DNA from: Streptomyces sp. NBC_01231
Lineage (GTDB): Bacteria; Actinomycetota; Actinomycetes; Streptomycetales; Streptomycetaceae
Length of the DNA: 64,000 bases
Direction: 5' to 3'
Assembly: GCA_035999765.1 (NCBI GenBank)
Contig: CP108521.1
Location: forward strand, 4,960,001-5,024,000
The notes under the pieces are model-generated. The model did no database searches. It worked only from the letters and a program-made list of their open reading frames with translations, and had not been told where the DNA came from. This document shows positions 28,334 through 38,166 of the stretch, one piece after another. Numbering within the stretch: position 1 is the first letter of the stretch; every line of letters starts with the position of its first letter. A program made the position numbers and the translations under genes.

Positions 28334-29860
28334 TCAGTCGTGTTTGCAGATGCGGTCGATGAGGTTCGCGGTGGCGCGCTGGACCCGGGTGTCGACGTGG
28401 CCCGGCCGGTCCAGTGAGGGTGCCCAGGCGAACGTCCCGGACGCGAAGACCAGCGCCCCGGAGGGGGCCCGGTAGAGGGAGGTCTCCTGGTGACGGACCA
28501 CGCCCTCACGATCCGTGTACGGGGAGTGGGCGAGCAGGATGCGCTCGTCGTGCTCGGGCAGCGGGGCGCGCGGGAAGTAGCGGTCGGCCTCGCCGGCGAC
28601 CAGGCCCTCGATCTCGTCGCCCTCGTGCGCGCCGGTCGCCTCCCACAGCCAGTGGTCGGCGTTGCGGACGACCAGGGGGCTGGGTTCGGGTACATGGCCG
28701 GCGTACTGGATGCCGACCAGGTGCTGCTCCGGGCGGTCGATCTCGCGCCACAGCACGGGTTTGCCCGGCCCTCGGCGTTTGCGGCAGGTGAGCAGGCGGT
28801 CCGGGACGCCGGACGGTGAGGGGCTCAACTCCACCTGCCAGTAGAGGGAGTTGGCGGAGAGGAAGACGAGGGAGGTGCCGTGGTCGCGGGCCCGCTCGAC
28901 GGTGCGGCGCATGTTCGCCGACCAGTACTCGTCGTGGCCGGGGAAGACCAGGCCGCGGTAGCGGGTGGGGTCGATGTGCCCGGCGTGCAGGTCGCGGGCG
29001 TCGGCGTAGGCGAGGTCGTACCCGTAGCGCTCGGCCCAGCGGATGAAGTCGTAGGCGTGGCCGACGTGCAGGGGGAGGCCGGCGCCCGCGTACGGGCGGT
29101 CGAAGGAGACCGTCGTCGCCGCGTCGGACTCCCCGAGCAGCCGTCCCTCCTCGTCCCAGGCGTGGTAGAGGCTGGCACCGGTGCGGCCGTCCTCCGGGTA
29201 GAGGTTGTACGCCTGCCAGGTCACGTCGGGCAGCAGGAGCAGCAGGTCCGCCGGGTGGTCGTGACGGACGGTGAAGGGGATGTGCGAGCGGTAGCCGTCG
29301 ACGGTGGTGAGGACGGCGACATACGCTCCGACGCTCCAGTACGACGGGATCTGCAGGCGCCAGGACAGCCACCAGTGGTGACAGGAGACCGTGCGGTCGG
29401 CCGTGAGAGGCGGCGGCTGGACGATGCCGGGCAGCCGGGGACTGGTGGTGATCTTGGCGGCGCCGTCACCGCCGTAGTGGCCGATGCGGTAGATGTCGAC
29501 GGCGAATTCCTGAGGCGGATCGACGGTGATGTGGAAGTCGACGGCCTCGCCGGGGGCGACCGCGCCGGTGGAGGTGAAGCCCTTGATCTGGCGGCGGACG
29601 TCGTCGGCGGAGCGGGGGCCTCCGGCACTTCGGGGGGCGGGGACACGGCGGAGGCCGGTGCCGGCACCCCGGGTCGTGTCGGGGGGCGGCTGCTGGGCCG
29701 GGTCCACGTACCAAGGGACGACCTGGCCGGAGTCGTCGAAGTACGTCACGTTGCCGCGGAGCCAGGGGACGGGACCCTGCCCGAAGGGATCCGTCACGGC
29801 GTGCGCGAGTGCTCCCGACTCCCAGCGGCGGATCTGCTCCGGTCGCGCTCCCGATCCCAT
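28334..29860 (-). CDS. N,N-dimethylformamidase large-subunit-like protein
   Basis: 508 residues from ATG 29858-29860, with GGGAGGGA eight bases upstream. It matches the C-terminal (beta subunit) domain seen in N,N-dimethylformamidase and many actinobacterial proteins of unknown role: FHITVDPPQEFAVDIYRIGHYGG (broken by a turn), LPDVTWQAYNLYPEDG, YDFIRWAERYGYDLAYA, GLVFPGHDEYWSANMRR. No signal peptide. The fold is well supported, but amidase activity is not. Confidence 0.82.
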   Translation of the reverse strand: MGSGARPEQIRRWESGALAHAVTDPFGQGPVPWLRGNVTYFDDSGQVVPWYVDPAQQPPPDTTRGAGTGLRRVPAPRSAGGPRSADDVRRQIKGFTSTGAVAPGEAVDFHITVDPPQEFAVDIYRIGHYGGDGAAKITTSPRLPGIVQPPPLTADRTVSCHHWWLSWRLQIPSYWSVGAYVAVLTTVDGYRSHIPFTVRHDHPADLLLLLPDVTWQAYNLYPEDGRTGASLYHAWDEEGRLLGESDAATTVSFDRPYAGAGLPLHVGHAYDFIRWAERYGYDLAYADARDLHAGHIDPTRYRGLVFPGHDEYWSANMRRTVERARDHGTSLVFLSANSLYWQVELSPSPSGVPDRLLTCRKRRGPGKPVLWREIDRPEQHLVGIQYAGHVPEPSPLVVRNADHWLWEATGAHEGDEIEGLVAGEADRYFPRAPLPEHDERILLAHSPYTDREGVVRHQETSLYRAPSGALVFASGTFAWAPSLDRPGHVDTRVQRATANLIDRICKHD

Positions 29861-29884
29861 CGTCGCTTCCCTCCCTCGTGCCCC

Positions 29885-29975
29885 CGTTGGTGTGTGCCGT
29901 GTCGTGCCTTGTCGTGGCGTGTTGCGTGTTGCGTGTTGCGTGCGTGTCATGTGCGTGTCGTATGTCGCATGCCTT
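29885..29975. repeat. GTGTTGC-type short tandem repeats upstream of the DMFase-like gene
   Basis: An irregular array of GTGT/GTTGC units, with GCGTGTT repeated three times in direct succession near 29919-29940, just upstream of the ribosome site. Confidence 0.7.
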
Positions 29976-30123
29976 TGCCATGTGCGCGATCGGTCCCAGC
30001 ACATCACATGACGCACGCGCGCTGTCACTATTCGTTGCGAATTGACCGAAAGTGGAACAGGGGAATCCGTTACGAGGAGTCGCGGCGCGTGTGCGGTGGG
30101 GCACGTGTGCGGTGGGGCGGCGG

Positions 30124-32229
30124 TCAGGTGAGGCGTACCGGCTTCTCCGGGCGTATGCCCGACTCGACCAGCCAGGCGCGCAGCGGCGCCGGATCGCCTT
30201 CCTCGACGAGGCTGAGGACGCGGGAGGTCAGGTCGGTCGTCCGTTCGCCGTTGACCAGGAGCGACGGACCGTCCAGCCAGTCGAGGCCCGGTGACGCGCC
30301 GGCGTTGTCGATCGCGGCGCAGCAGACCATCGCGGTGACGTGGTCGGCGAGCAGCTCACGTCCAGTACGGGGTGGCTGGAGGGGGAAGAGGGGCAGCATG
30401 TCGTCCCAGAGGGCGGTGTCGGGGCTGCCCTGCCCGGCGGCGGCCCAGTCGCCGTCCGCACGCGGAGCGGCAGACGCTTCCTCCCGGGCGACCTCGGCAC
30501 TGAGCCGAGCGGCGAGATCGGCACCGCGTTCGCTGCTGCGGGGGAGGTCGCGGGAGAGGGACTGGGACGGGGCGTGCGGATCGTTCTGTCGGTGTGTGTC
30601 GGCGGGGTCGTCGTGCGGGGGCCGGACGGGCTCGGCGGCGGGGTCGTGGTCGCTCCGGGGATCGTCGGGGACGGGGGTGCCATCGGGAAGGGGCTCGCCA
30701 GAGACGGCCGTGTCATCGGGAAGGCGTCTGCCTGAGACGGCGATGCCTTCGTCAGGTCTGGTGTCGTCGTCAGGTCTGGTGTGGTTCTCGGGGCTGGCGT
30801 CGTCCCCAGGGCTGGTGTCGCCCCCAGAGGTGGACTCTTCCCCGGGGCTGGTGTGGTTCTCGGGGCGGGTGTCCCCCTCGCCTTCGGTGTGGCCGTCCAG
30901 GGAGGTGGACCCGAGGGAGGCGATCGGGGTGCCGTCGGTGGGAGGGGTCGGCTCGGCCAGGTGGTTGATTATCCGGGCCAGGGTGGGGGCGGCAGGGGCG
31001 AGGGAGGCCGGGTCGGGGGAGCGGCGGACGCCGAGGGTGTCCAGGACACGGTCCAGACGGGCAGCGTCCGTGCGCCACTTGCGGTCGACGACCTCCTCCG
31101 GATACTCCTGCCAGTCCACCGGGGACCAGTCCGGGCCCGACTCGGGAGGACCTCCGTGGAAGAGGCGAGCGGCGAGGAGCGAGGCCGCCTCATCCACCGT
31201 GCCGGGCTCTTCCAGCAGGTCACAGGCGGGGCGCTCGCCCAGCCTGGAGGCGAATCCCTCGGCCAGGCGGTCTCGGCGGGACAGCTCTGTCAGTGCCGCG
31301 ACGACGCCCGCGTCCAGTCGGGAGGGCCAGCGGCCCATCCGCCAGGCGGGCAACGCGACCTTGGTCAGCAGCCGGTCCCAGCCCGCGTACGCGAGACCCA
31401 CCTGTTCCTGGGCGACGATCCTCAGTCCGTAATCCACAGCCTGTGCACGCTCGGCCGCCGCGGCGGCGACACCACGCTCCATCTCGCCGGCATGACCGCG
31501 ACAGCTGCGCAGCAGGAGCCGGACGACCCAGCCGACGCCCGCGAGCACCGTACGGGTGACCGGGTCCCGACGGGGTGCCGAGGTCACGGCCACCGCCGCG
31601 TCCAGGCCCCGCACGAAGCGGCGGGCCGCCGCTATGTCCGGGTGTGCCGAGGGGCCCGTACCGGCGACGACCGGGGCGAGGACCGCGCGCAGTTCGCCGA
31701 CGCGCATCCACCACAGGAACGGGGAGCCGATGACCAGCACCGGAGCGGCGGCGGAGCGGCGGGGAGCACCATGGGCACCCGCTATCTCGTCCTGGTCCTC
31801 CAGTGGAGGCGGGCCGTGGGCCGGGTGGGTCCGGTCCTCCAGCCAGCTGTCGCAGTCCGGGGTGAGCGCTATCGCGGAGGGAGCGGGGACGTCGAGCCGG
31901 TCGGCCAGGTCACGCACCATGCGGTACAGGTCGGGCGCCGTCTCCTCGGCGATCGGGACCGTCGGGCTGACGGCGGGGCGGGCGCGTGAGACGACCAGCG
32001 CGATGCCGGCGGCGGCGAACAGGACGAGGACGGCGGCCACCGTCATCGCCCAGCGGGCCCCGTCCCAGGCCGGGCCCACGAGATGGTCCGTGACACCGCC
32101 GGCCAGCAGCACCACGGCGACGGCCGCGGGCAGCAGCGCGACGGCCAGCGCCCGGCTGCGGATGCGCAGCACGGCGAGTGCCCGATGCCGCGCGGCCTGC
32201 GCGCCTGCCTCCACACCCATACCTGTCAC
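30124..32229 (-). CDS. Large membrane-anchored protein of unknown function
   Basis: 701 residues from GTG 32227-32229 (GAGG seven bases upstream; ATG three codons later is possible). Two transmembrane segments at about residues 28-50 and 62-82. Then comes a soluble region with YRMVRDLADRLDVPAPSAIALTPD (with a turn), reminiscent of M48 peptidase-like neighbours but without HExxH. Residues about 440-560 are low complexity Asp/Pro/Thr with repeated PENHT, SPGDD and TRPDD blocks. A folded C-terminal part follows (ADHVTAMVCCAAIDNAG). Role unknown. Confidence 0.75.
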   Translation of the reverse strand: MTGMGVEAGAQAARHRALAVLRIRSRALAVALLPAAVAVVLLAGGVTDHLVGPAWDGARWAMTVAAVLVLFAAAGIALVVSRARPAVSPTVPIAEETAPDLYRMVRDLADRLDVPAPSAIALTPDCDSWLEDRTHPAHGPPPLEDQDEIAGAHGAPRRSAAAPVLVIGSPFLWWMRVGELRAVLAPVVAGTGPSAHPDIAAARRFVRGLDAAVAVTSAPRRDPVTRTVLAGVGWVVRLLLRSCRGHAGEMERGVAAAAAERAQAVDYGLRIVAQEQVGLAYAGWDRLLTKVALPAWRMGRWPSRLDAGVVAALTELSRRDRLAEGFASRLGERPACDLLEEPGTVDEAASLLAARLFHGGPPESGPDWSPVDWQEYPEEVVDRKWRTDAARLDRVLDTLGVRRSPDPASLAPAAPTLARIINHLAEPTPPTDGTPIASLGSTSLDGHTEGEGDTRPENHTSPGEESTSGGDTSPGDDASPENHTRPDDDTRPDEGIAVSGRRLPDDTAVSGEPLPDGTPVPDDPRSDHDPAAEPVRPPHDDPADTHRQNDPHAPSQSLSRDLPRSSERGADLAARLSAEVAREEASAAPRADGDWAAAGQGSPDTALWDDMLPLFPLQPPRTGRELLADHVTAMVCCAAIDNAGASPGLDWLDGPSLLVNGERTTDLTSRVLSLVEEGDPAPLRAWLVESGIRPEKPVRLT

Positions 32230-32451
32230 GACCGGACCTCACCCCCTCCCAGCTGTCCTGTTTGCGTGGCTCTGCCAGCGTTGCTACTCCCCCACTGTGG
32301 CACCAGGCACTGACATCGCAATGCCGGTGGGCCAAGTGCCGGAACGCTTGCGCCGCACCCTAGTTGGGGCCCCGGCCCCCGTCAGCCGGATGGGGCATCG
32401 GTCGCTCGATGGAATGGCTTTGGGGAAAGGTAGGTGACAGAAAGCAAGGAT

Positions 32452-32485
32452 CAGGCCCCGAATCCTGAGACGGATGCGGGGCCTG
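32452..32485 (-). terminator. Candidate terminator downstream of purD
   Basis: Stem CAGGCCCCG (32452-32460) / CGGGGCCTG (32477-32485), 38 bases past the purD stop. Long loop, so only a moderate case. Confidence 0.5.
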
Positions 32486-32522
32486 TCGGGTTTATCGGCG
32501 GCGGATTTTCGCGCCTGGTTTT

Positions 32523-33800
32523 TCAGGCGTCGGGGCCCGCACCGGCGGCAGCGTCGGAGGCCGCCTTCGCCGCGATGTCCGTACGGTGCTGGGAACCGTC
32601 GAGACGGACCCGCCCGACGGCCCGGTACGCGCGCTCACGGGCCTCGGAGAGGTCCTTGCCGGTCGCCGTCACGGACAGGACGCGACCGCCCGCGCTCAGG
32701 ACGGCGTCACCGTCCTGGCGGGTGCCCGCGTGCAGGACGTACGCGTGCGGGGCGTCCTCGGTGGCAACCTCGGCCAGGCCCGTGATCGGGTCGCCGGTGC
32801 GCGGGGTGCCGGGGTAGTTGTGCGAGGCCACGACCACGGTGACCGCCGCGTCCTCGCTCCAGCGCAGGGGCTCGAGGTCGGCGAGGTTGCTGGTCGCGGC
32901 GGCCAGCAGGACACCGGCCAGCGGGGTCTTCAGACGGGCCAGCACGACCTGGGTCTCGGGGTCGCCGAAGCGGGCGTTGAACTCGATCACCCGGACGCCG
33001 CGAGAGGTGATCGCGAGGCCGGCGTAGAGCAGGCCGGAGAAGGGGGTGCCGCGGCGCCGCATCTCGTCGACGGTGGGCTGGAGGACGGTCTCCATGACCT
33101 CGTCGACCAGCTTCGGGTCCGCCCACGGCAGCGGGGAGTACGCGCCCATGCCGCCGGTGTTCGGGCCTTCGTCGCCGTCGAGCGCGCGCTTGAAGTCCTG
33201 GGCGGGCTGGAGCGGGAGGACCGTCGCGCCGTCGGTGATGGCGAAGAGGGAGACCTCGGGGCCGTCGAGGAACTCCTCGATGACCACGCGCTCGCACGAA
33301 TTCGCGTGCGCCTTGGCCGCCTCGACGTCACTGGTGACGACGACGCCCTTGCCTGCGGCGAGTCCGTCGTCCTTGACGACGTACGGAGCGCCGAAGGCGT
33401 CGAGAGCCGCGTCGACCTCTTCTGGGCTCGTACAGACGTACGAGCGGGCGGTGGGTACCTCCGCCGCGGCCATGATCTCCTTGGCGAAGGCCTTGGAGCC
33501 CTCGAGCTGCGCGGCCTCCTTGGAGGGGCCGAAGACCGGAATCCCGGCCGAGCTCACGGCGTCGGCGACCCCGGCGACGAGCGGCGCCTCCGGGCCCACG
33601 ACCACCAGGTCGGCGCCGAGCCGCGTGGCCAGCGCGGAGACGGCGGCGCCGTCCAGGGCGTCGACCCGGTGCAGCTCGGCGATACCGGCGATACCGGCGT
33701 TGCCGGGGGCGCAGTGCAGCGCGGTGACGTCGGGATCGAGGGACAAGGAGTGGCACAGGGCGTGTTCGCGGGCACCGCTACCGATGACGAGGACCTTCAC
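32523..33800 (-). CDS. purD: Phosphoribosylamine-glycine ligase
   Basis: 425 residues. N-terminal MKVLVIGSGAREHAL is the PurD Rossmann motif. The ATP-grasp region contains YVVKDDGLAAGKGVVV and EFNARFGDPETQ. Makes GAR from phosphoribosylamine, glycine and ATP. Monocistronic here. Confidence 0.97.
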   Translation of the reverse strand: MKVLVIGSGAREHALCHSLSLDPDVTALHCAPGNAGIAGIAELHRVDALDGAAVSALATRLGADLVVVGPEAPLVAGVADAVSSAGIPVFGPSKEAAQLEGSKAFAKEIMAAAEVPTARSYVCTSPEEVDAALDAFGAPYVVKDDGLAAGKGVVVTSDVEAAKAHANSCERVVIEEFLDGPEVSLFAITDGATVLPLQPAQDFKRALDGDEGPNTGGMGAYSPLPWADPKLVDEVMETVLQPTVDEMRRRGTPFSGLLYAGLAITSRGVRVIEFNARFGDPETQVVLARLKTPLAGVLLAAATSNLADLEPLRWSEDAAVTVVVASHNYPGTPRTGDPITGLAEVATEDAPHAYVLHAGTRQDGDAVLSAGGRVLSVTATGKDLSEARERAYRAVGRVRLDGSQHRTDIAAKAASDAAAGAGPDA

Positions 33801-33908
33801 GGGGGTCAGCCTAACGGGGTTTTTGTGCGGGGTTCCGAAGGGGTGGGGGTCGGAGGTTGGTGGGTTCCTCCAAGGTGGGTGTGCCCGGTCACCCGCTGCT
33901 CGCTCTCG

Positions 33909-36401
33909 CTACTCGTTCGAGAACTCCTCCACCACCGTCGCTCCCAGCTCCCTGACGATGAGGTCGTAGCCGGAGAGGGCCGACTCGTCGAGGTCAGGGT
34001 CGTCGTCCTCGGGGATGTCGTCCTCGATGGAGACCGGGTGTGGTGCTTCGCGGGCGGACTGCTGAGAGGCGGAAGGGCGGGCGGCCGTAGAGCCAGAGGC
34101 TCCCGAGGACGCGGACGACGATGAGGATGCGGACGAGGAGGGGGACGGGGAAGACGCGGGGGCGGCGGACGACGGGGACTGCGGGGACGCCGGGCGCTGC
34201 GAGGTCGTACCGCCACCGCCTCCGCCGTAGCCACCGCCGCCCGAGCCGTAACCGGTGGACCCGGTGCCTCCGCCGCCATTGAAGCCGGAGGGTCCGCCGG
34301 GCGCCGGGGGGGCCGAGCCGCCGCCTGAGGGATCGACGATCGCCTCGATCTTCCACTGCACGCTGAACTGCTCGACCAGTGCTTGCCGCAGTACGTCCTC
34401 GCTGCCGCTGCCCGCGAAGTTGTCGCGGGCGCCGGCGTTGACGAAACCGATCTGGAGGGTCGTGCCGTCGAAGCCGGTGACCTGCGCGTTCTGACTGAGC
34501 AGGATCCAGGTGAAGCGGCGGCGGTTCTTGACCGCCTCCAGGATGTTCGGCCAGAGCGTGCGGGGGTCGAGGCCGTCGGTCGGGGGCGCGTAACCGGCGG
34601 CGGCCGAGGCGGGCGGTGCCGCGGCCGGAGTCGGGGAGGCCTGCGCAGGCGGGGGCGCGGGCGCGGATGTGGACGCGGGTTGGTTCGGTGCGGCTGGGGA
34701 GCGGCCGCCGCCCGCGGGGGCCGCGGTGGGCCAGCCGCCGGGACGTCGAGCGCCGCCCGCCGGGGCCGCGGTGGGCCAGGCACCCGGTGCGGGGGCCGCC
34801 GGGGCTGCGGCGCCGGGTGGCGTCGCGGGCGTGGGCGCCGCGTGGGACGGCTGGGGCTGCGGAGGGTCCACGGGGTGCGGGGACTGCCCGGGTGACTGAG
34901 GCTGTCCGGGCTGACCGTCGTCGGGAGGGCCGGATCCCGGTCCGGATGTCTGGCCGGCGGAGGGGCCCGGCACGGACGGGGTCTCGGCCGGCGACGCGAC
35001 GGGGGGCGCGGCGGGGACGTTCGGATCATTGGCCGAACCCGTACCAGGTCCCGAACCCGCAGCGCGAACCGCGGCCCGAGCCGCGGCGGCCCCGCCCCCC
35101 GGTGGGACCTGCGAACCCGAAGAACCCGAAGAACCCGACGGAGCCGACGCGCGCATCGGCACCGCAGCCCCCGCCGCTCCCGCGTGCGCCTCGGGCCCCG
35201 GCACGTACCCCATGGCGGGGGCGGCGCCGCCCGCGGAGAAGTTCACGCCCCGTTCGATGCGGTCGAGGCGGGCCATGACCGAGCGCTCGTCGCCGTACGC
35301 GGCCGGCAGCAGCACGCGCGCGCAGATGAGCTCCAGCTGGAGGCGGGGCGAGTTGGCGCCGCGCATCTCGGTCAGCCCCTGGTTGACGAGGTCGGCGGCG
35401 CGGCTCAGCTCGGCGGCGCCGAAAGTGCCGGCCTGGGCCTGCATCCGCTCGATCACGTCGACGGGGGCGTCGATGAGCCCCTTCTCGGCGGCGTCCGGCA
35501 CAGCGGCGAGGATCACCAGGTCCCGCAGCCGCTCCAGCAGGTCGGCGACGAACCTCCGGGGGTCGTTGCCGCCCTCGATGATGTGGTCGACGACCTCGAA
35601 GGCGGCGGCGCCGTCACCGGTGGCGAAGGCCTCGACGACGGAGTCGAGGAGCGAGCCGTCGGTGTACCCGAGCAGGGAGGTCGCCATGGCGTACGTCACG
35701 CCGTCCGCCCCCGCGCCGGCCAGCAGCTGGTCCATGACGGACATCGAGTCACGCACGGAACCCGCGCCCGCGCGCACCACCAGCGGCAGCACGCCGTCCG
35801 CGACGGGGATGTCCTCGCGCCCGCAGACCTCTCCGAGGTACTCGCGCAGCGTCCCCGGGGGCACCAGCCGGAACGGGTAGTGGTGGGTCCGCGACCGGAT
35901 GGTCCCGATGACCTTCTCGGGCTCGGTGGTGGCGAAGATGAACTTGAGGTGCTCCGGGGGCTCCTCGACGACCTTGAGCAACGCGTTGAAACCGGCCGAC
36001 GTGACCATGTGGGCCTCGTCGATGATGTAGATCTTGTACCGGCTGCCGGCGGGCCCGAAGAAGGCCTTCTCCCGGAGCTCACGCGCGTCGTCCACACCAC
36101 CGTGCGAAGCGGCGTCGATCTCGATGACGTCGATGGAGCCCGGTCCGTTGCGCGCCAGGTCACGGCACGACTGGCACTCCCCGCAGGGCGTGGGTGTCGG
36201 CCCCTGCTCGCAGTTCAGGCAGCGCGCCAGGATCCGCGCGCTCGTCGTCTTTCCGCACCCGCGCGGACCGCTGAACAGGTACGCGTGATTGACCCGGTTG
36301 TTTCGCAGCGCCTGCTGCAGCGGGTCGGTTACATGCTCCTGCCCGATGACCTCGGCGAACGACTCCGGGCGATAGCGGCGGTACAGCGCGAGAGACGACA
36401 C
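33909..36401 (-). CDS. dnaX: DNA polymerase III gamma/tau subunit
   Basis: 830 residues from GTG 36399-36401 (first residues VSSLALYRRYRPESF). Walker A GPRGCGKTT at residues 45-53, the zinc module CLNCEQG...CGECQSC, DEAHM, and SRTHHYPFRL. Residues about 400-640 are extremely Pro/Ala/Gly-rich, followed by the tau C-terminal domain (PNILEAVKNRRRFTWILLS). It is the clamp-loader ATPase and polymerase coupler. No ribosome site precedes the GTG, but TATAAC lies nine bases upstream, suggesting a leaderless transcript. Confidence 0.95.
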   Translation of the reverse strand: MSSLALYRRYRPESFAEVIGQEHVTDPLQQALRNNRVNHAYLFSGPRGCGKTTSARILARCLNCEQGPTPTPCGECQSCRDLARNGPGSIDVIEIDAASHGGVDDARELREKAFFGPAGSRYKIYIIDEAHMVTSAGFNALLKVVEEPPEHLKFIFATTEPEKVIGTIRSRTHHYPFRLVPPGTLREYLGEVCGREDIPVADGVLPLVVRAGAGSVRDSMSVMDQLLAGAGADGVTYAMATSLLGYTDGSLLDSVVEAFATGDGAAAFEVVDHIIEGGNDPRRFVADLLERLRDLVILAAVPDAAEKGLIDAPVDVIERMQAQAGTFGAAELSRAADLVNQGLTEMRGANSPRLQLELICARVLLPAAYGDERSVMARLDRIERGVNFSAGGAAPAMGYVPGPEAHAGAAGAAVPMRASAPSGSSGSSGSQVPPGGGAAAARAAVRAAGSGPGTGSANDPNVPAAPPVASPAETPSVPGPSAGQTSGPGSGPPDDGQPGQPQSPGQSPHPVDPPQPQPSHAAPTPATPPGAAAPAAPAPGAWPTAAPAGGARRPGGWPTAAPAGGGRSPAAPNQPASTSAPAPPPAQASPTPAAAPPASAAAGYAPPTDGLDPRTLWPNILEAVKNRRRFTWILLSQNAQVTGFDGTTLQIGFVNAGARDNFAGSGSEDVLRQALVEQFSVQWKIEAIVDPSGGGSAPPAPGGPSGFNGGGGTGSTGYGSGGGGYGGGGGGTTSQRPASPQSPSSAAPASSPSPSSSASSSSSASSGASGSTAARPSASQQSAREAPHPVSIEDDIPEDDDPDLDESALSGYDLIVRELGATVVEEFSNE

Positions 36402-36543
36402 ACATACGAGGTTATAGGCGCCCACTGACAACACGGACCGACCGGATACCGCAAGCCCCGGGACACCACCGCAAGCCGGATCTTCCCGGATCTTCGTCGG
36501 GCCCACGGCCGCGCGACGTCCCCACCGCTTCCAGGAAACAGAA

Positions 36544-36634
36544 GACCCCCCACGCACCCGCCAGAGCCAACCTACCCTTGCTGCCTTCCGGCCCTGGGGG
36601 AGTTCAGTCAGATAGCGCCGCGTGAGGGGCTGGA
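36544..36634 (-). ncRNA. ffs: Signal recognition particle 4.5S RNA
   Basis: On the minus strand the sequence GGCCGGAAGGCAGCAAGGGT is the SRP domain IV hallmark (GGAA tetraloop with symmetric internal loop). The ends pair as CCCCTCACGC (36629-36620) with GCGTGGGGGG (36555-36546). Ends are approximate. It lies between dnaX and tRNA-Ser as in other Streptomyces and directs membrane-protein targeting with Ffh. Confidence 0.92.
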
Positions 36635-36707
36635 CCACAGCTTACCTGATCGCGGGGCAGCCGAACGAGTTCGCTAGCACCTCCCAACGTCATGTAATGT
36701 TCCCGGC

Positions 36708-36795
36708 GGAGGATTCGCCTAGAGGCCTAGGGCGCACGCTTGGAAAGCGTGTTGGGGGCAACCCCTCACGAGTTCGAATCTCGTATCCTCCGCCA
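36708..36795 (+). tRNA. tRNA-Ser (GGA anticodon), the AICE attachment gene
   Basis: Acceptor GGAGGAT / ATCCTCC, long class II variable arm (TGTTGGGGGCAACCCCTCA), anticodon loop TTGGAAA gives GGA, CCA encoded. Bases from 36740 onward recur at 53808 and 61919, showing that the 3' half has been supplied by an integrated element. Confidence 0.96.
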
Positions 36796-36850
36796 GTGCC
36801 TCACCGGGCACGATGTCGAAGGGCCCCACCGTTCGCGGTGGGGCCCTTCG
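36740..36850 (+). repeat. att copy 1 (tRNA-Ser 3' half plus terminator), left end of element 1
   Basis: 111 bp identical to 53808-53918. The first 54 bp are also identical to 61919-61972. Starts at the anticodon loop (TTGGAAAGCG). Confidence 0.97.
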
Positions 36851-36851
36851 A
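36816..36851 (+). terminator. tRNA-Ser terminator
   Basis: Perfect 16-bp stem TCGAAGGGCCCCACCG with its complement, loop TTCG. Bidirectional; it may also end int transcription. Confidence 0.85.
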
Positions 36852-36857
36852 CGGTTC

Positions 36858-38144
36858 TCAGCCCTCGTTGTCCTGGTTTTTGTCCACAGCGGGTGTCTCC
36901 GGGGTTCCCCAGATGGCTTCGGCGATCTTCCGGGCCACGTCCTTGAGCATGGCGTCCGGCACATGCAGGTACCTCGCCCGCATGCTCGCGGAGGTGCCCG
37001 GCTCCCACCCCATGATCTGATCGATGACCCGGGCCGGGACACCGAGCAGCATGAGCACGGTGGCGGCCGTGTGCCGGGCGTCGTGCAGCCGGGCGTTCCG
37101 GACCCCTGCGTCTTCCAGTAGCCGCTTCCAGTCGTGATAGTCCGTGTTCGGGCTCAGCGGGCCACCGAGCGGCTTTGTAAACACGTAGTCCGACTCGGTC
37201 CACAGGTCGCCGGCCGCCTTACGCTCCCGCTCTTGCGTCTCGCGGTGCGCACGGAGCATGGCGACCAGCGGACCCGGTAGGGGCACAGCGCGGCGGCCCG
37301 CGCGCGACTTGGTGTTCTTGGTCTCACGCCGCACCTGCACCTTGGCCGGGCAGTACCCCGCCTTCCGGCCGCACGGTGAGGCTTCTGGGCACCCGTGCTC
37401 GTACCGGGGTCGTAGACGGTTCCGGCGGAGCTTCAGGTACTCGTTGTCCAGGTCGACGTCAGACCAGCGCAGTCCGAGCGTCTCGCCCTGCCGCAATCCG
37501 AGCGCCAGTGCCAGCATCCAACGGGCGCTGTTCCGACGCTTGTTGGCTTCGAGCAACAGGCACTGAACCTCTTCCACGGAGTAGGGCTCAACCTCGGATT
37601 CGTCTTCTTCCATCCGTGGCGGCTTCGCCAGTGCGGCGGCATTCTTCGCCGCGTAGCCGCGCCGTACCGCCTCCCCCAGTGCGGTTCGGGCGGTCCGGTG
37701 GGCCTGGTGAGCCGTACCGGCCTTGCGCTCTCCGTTCGCCTGCATACGGCGATACAGGCTCTCCAGGTGTTCGGGCTGCAAGCGGTCAAGGCGGTGCTTG
37801 CCGACACCGGGCACGAGGTGCACGCGAACGGCGACCTCGTACCCGTCGTACGTGTTCTCACTGACGGTCGGCTTGGCGATGTTCTCCACCCAGTGCTGAA
37901 GCCACTTCTCAACCGTCCACGCCTTGCCCGGCTGTTGCGCCGAACCCGCGTCGCGCTGCTTCTCCAGCTTCCTGACTTCCTCAACCAGGTCATCGCGCGT
38001 CTTGCGCGTGATGTGCCGGCGGTAGGGCTCCCCGTTGTCCTTGTAGCCCATCGGCACGCGAGCATGCCAACGCCCGTCCGCCCCGAAGTAGATAGCCGAT
38101 TCGCCGTTGGCGCGGCGGGTGCCCTTCTTCTTTTTCTCTGCCAC
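36858..38144 (-). CDS. int: Tyrosine site-specific integrase of element 1
   Basis: 428 residues from GTG 38142-38144 (AGGAG seven bases upstream). Catalytic set visible: Arg in ALGLRQGETLGL, HDARHTAATVLM (His-x-x-Arg-His) and the nucleophile Tyr in MRARYLHV. N-terminal SAM-like core-binding domain (WLQHWVENIAKPTVSENTY). Catalyses att recombination at tRNA-Ser. Its 3' end carries the left arm repeats TTGTCC at 36868 and 36880. Related to, but clearly diverged from, the integrase at 54864-56117. Confidence 0.96.
   Translation of the reverse strand: MAEKKKKGTRRANGESAIYFGADGRWHARVPMGYKDNGEPYRRHITRKTRDDLVEEVRKLEKQRDAGSAQQPGKAWTVEKWLQHWVENIAKPTVSENTYDGYEVAVRVHLVPGVGKHRLDRLQPEHLESLYRRMQANGERKAGTAHQAHRTARTALGEAVRRGYAAKNAAALAKPPRMEEDESEVEPYSVEEVQCLLLEANKRRNSARWMLALALGLRQGETLGLRWSDVDLDNEYLKLRRNRLRPRYEHGCPEASPCGRKAGYCPAKVQVRRETKNTKSRAGRRAVPLPGPLVAMLRAHRETQERERKAAGDLWTESDYVFTKPLGGPLSPNTDYHDWKRLLEDAGVRNARLHDARHTAATVLMLLGVPARVIDQIMGWEPGTSASMRARYLHVPDAMLKDVARKIAEAIWGTPETPAVDKNQDNEG
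36864..36886. repeat. Left arm-type integrase site pair of element 1
   Basis: TTGTCC at 36868-36873 and 36880-36885, twelve bases apart. The same pair with the same spacing is found at 52368/52380 and 53692/53704 on the right side. Confidence 0.6.
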
Positions 38145-38166
38145 AGGCAGGCTCCTGTTTCCTGGT

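Noticed and set aside
30124..32229. M48-type metallopeptidase assignment for the large membrane protein
   Set aside because: The topology is suggestive but there is no HExxH motif.
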